Shown piece after piece: positions 62,884-64,000 of a stretch of 64,000 nt of DNA (position 1 is the stretch's first letter; every line of letters starts with the position of its first letter). The stretch is from Ailurus styani (Eukaryota > Chordata > Mammalia > Carnivora > Ailuridae). A program made the translations under genes and the position numbers. A model generated the notes under the pieces. That model had not been told where the DNA came from, made no database searches, and worked only from the letters and a program-made list of their open reading frames with translations. Location of the stretch: contig LNAC01000232.1 in NCBI GenBank assembly GCA_002007465.1, positions 660,406-724,405 of the forward strand, given 5' to 3'.

Positions 62884-64000
62884 TACAGTTATCTTTATCC
62901 CTTATGGTCACGGGTACATGCGTTGAGCTCAGTTTGAAGTCTTGCAATAGATTCCTTCTGAACACATGGAATCCAACTGCTTTTCATTCCTGAAATCAGT
63001 TATCTCCTTGACACCTGGGAAAGAGGCAGAAATTAATAAGAGAGCTGGAGTAGTAAAACTACAAAGCGAAGAAAAATTTCCCAAGGTGATGGCTTTACAG
63101 GTGTATACTTATCCCTAGGCTCATCAAGCTGTATACATTAAAGATGTATAGCCTTTTGTATGTTCATCATAACCTCAATAAAGTTCAATACTGAAAATTT
63201 TTTTAAATTCCTTGAATGGGAATTTGGAACCAAGAACTTAATTTTCTTTTATTCTATTCACCTTATACTCCCAAATTTAGAAATCTATCCTGATGTCTCT
63301 ATCAGCATAATTGATAAAAAATTTTTAAAAGCTGAAAAAGAGGAAGCTCAAATATCTAATAACAGAAAAAATATTAGATAAATAAGGATACAAGTTTGAA
63401 AAATATCTGTGAACTAAGGATGTGGTTCCTTTTAAAGGGCAGGCAGGCCTCATAAGAAGGACAGAGTGATGTGTTTATTGTTTGTTAGTCCTTCTTTCTT
63501 TGGGGGCTAGAACTTGCTCCTCCTGCCCCATATCTTGGAGAAGAGAGAACTATACAGACTTGGATTCCTCCCAAGAGCTTAGGACCCATCCAGCCTTCTC
63601 TTCCCTCAACTTGAGATGGACTTCGGAGGACACAAGAAAAAGCAGTTTTAGTATTAGACAAGGTTTAGTGAAAATTCTCATCCTGAACTCACCCAGAATT
63701 GCATGTGATGTGGTACTGCCATTCATTAAAACCGACTGGAAATTTGAAAAAAGAAAGAAAAAAATTTTTAAAACGGATACATACGCATGGTGGGTTGTTG
63801 TGCAGAAACCAACACTTTGAGTAGTATTTAATGTCATGAGAAAGTGCTCATCATAATTCTGGCATATACATCTACAGAGTCCAAATTTTATGATAAATTA
63901 TACTTAGATGCATAAAAAAAGGACTAATGCTTAAGAATTTACCAATGTAGTAGTGATATCTCTGTATGGATGCTTTTTATTTCACTGATTTTTGCTTTAT
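62884..64000. other. Intergenic, AT-rich, nothing recognised
   Basis: Mostly unique-looking sequence to the right edge. GCTGTATACATTAAAGATGT and CATAACCTCAATAAAGTTCA near 63128-63190 resemble the 3' end of an old L1 or transposon. No gene signal. Confidence 0.35.

Overview
The window is nuclear DNA from a carnivore, probably a mustelid. It carries about 27 tRNA-Lys-derived CanSINEs. Many have the head GGGCGCCTGGGTGGCTCAGT followed by GGGTTAAAGCCTCTGCC and an (AAATA)n A-rich tail, and most are flanked by clean target-site duplications. That subfamily is the one I associate with mink, ferret and relatives. No prokaryotic, viral or CRISPR-like system is present.

Three protein-coding genes lie on the minus strand, in the order and orientation known from human 10q24 (CWF19L1, BLOC1S2, PKD2L1, then SCD beyond the right edge). 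(1) CWF19L1: six 5' coding exons from 15317 down to 4708; the rest of the gene lies left of the window. (2) BLOC1S2: complete, five exons, ATG at 26320, stop at 20215, 144 aa. (3) PKD2L1, the polycystin-L cation channel: complete, sixteen exons, ATG at 57958, 3' end near 27500. Intron 2 is about 20 kb. I joined the exons by hand; every GT/AG junction keeps phase, and all three genes look intact. From 58 kb to 64 kb is intergenic DNA on the SCD side.

The rest is introns and intergenic DNA filled with CanSINEs, L1 fragments of several ages, L2, MIR and MER5A remnants and microsatellites. CpG-rich promoters sit at CWF19L1 exon 1 (about 14.9-15.6 kb) and BLOC1S2 exon 1 (about 26.1-26.5 kb). PKD2L1 ends only about 1.2 kb upstream of the BLOC1S2 start codon.

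The most interesting observations are small. A 40-nt insertion at 8767-8806 has perfect 16-bp flanking repeats and looks like a reverse-transcribed 5' half of tRNA-Ile. It ends in the anticodon loop and differs from the gene at positions 26 and 34, both modified bases in the mature tRNA. A 23-nt insertion at 6421-6443 has 12-bp flanking repeats and is just the head of a CanSINE RNA. The PKD2L1 C-terminus has two possible endings and differs from human. The segment 45883-46467 contains two abrupt near-identical duplications joined at single Ns, which looks like an assembly artefact. I found nothing that qualifies as a new multi-gene system.
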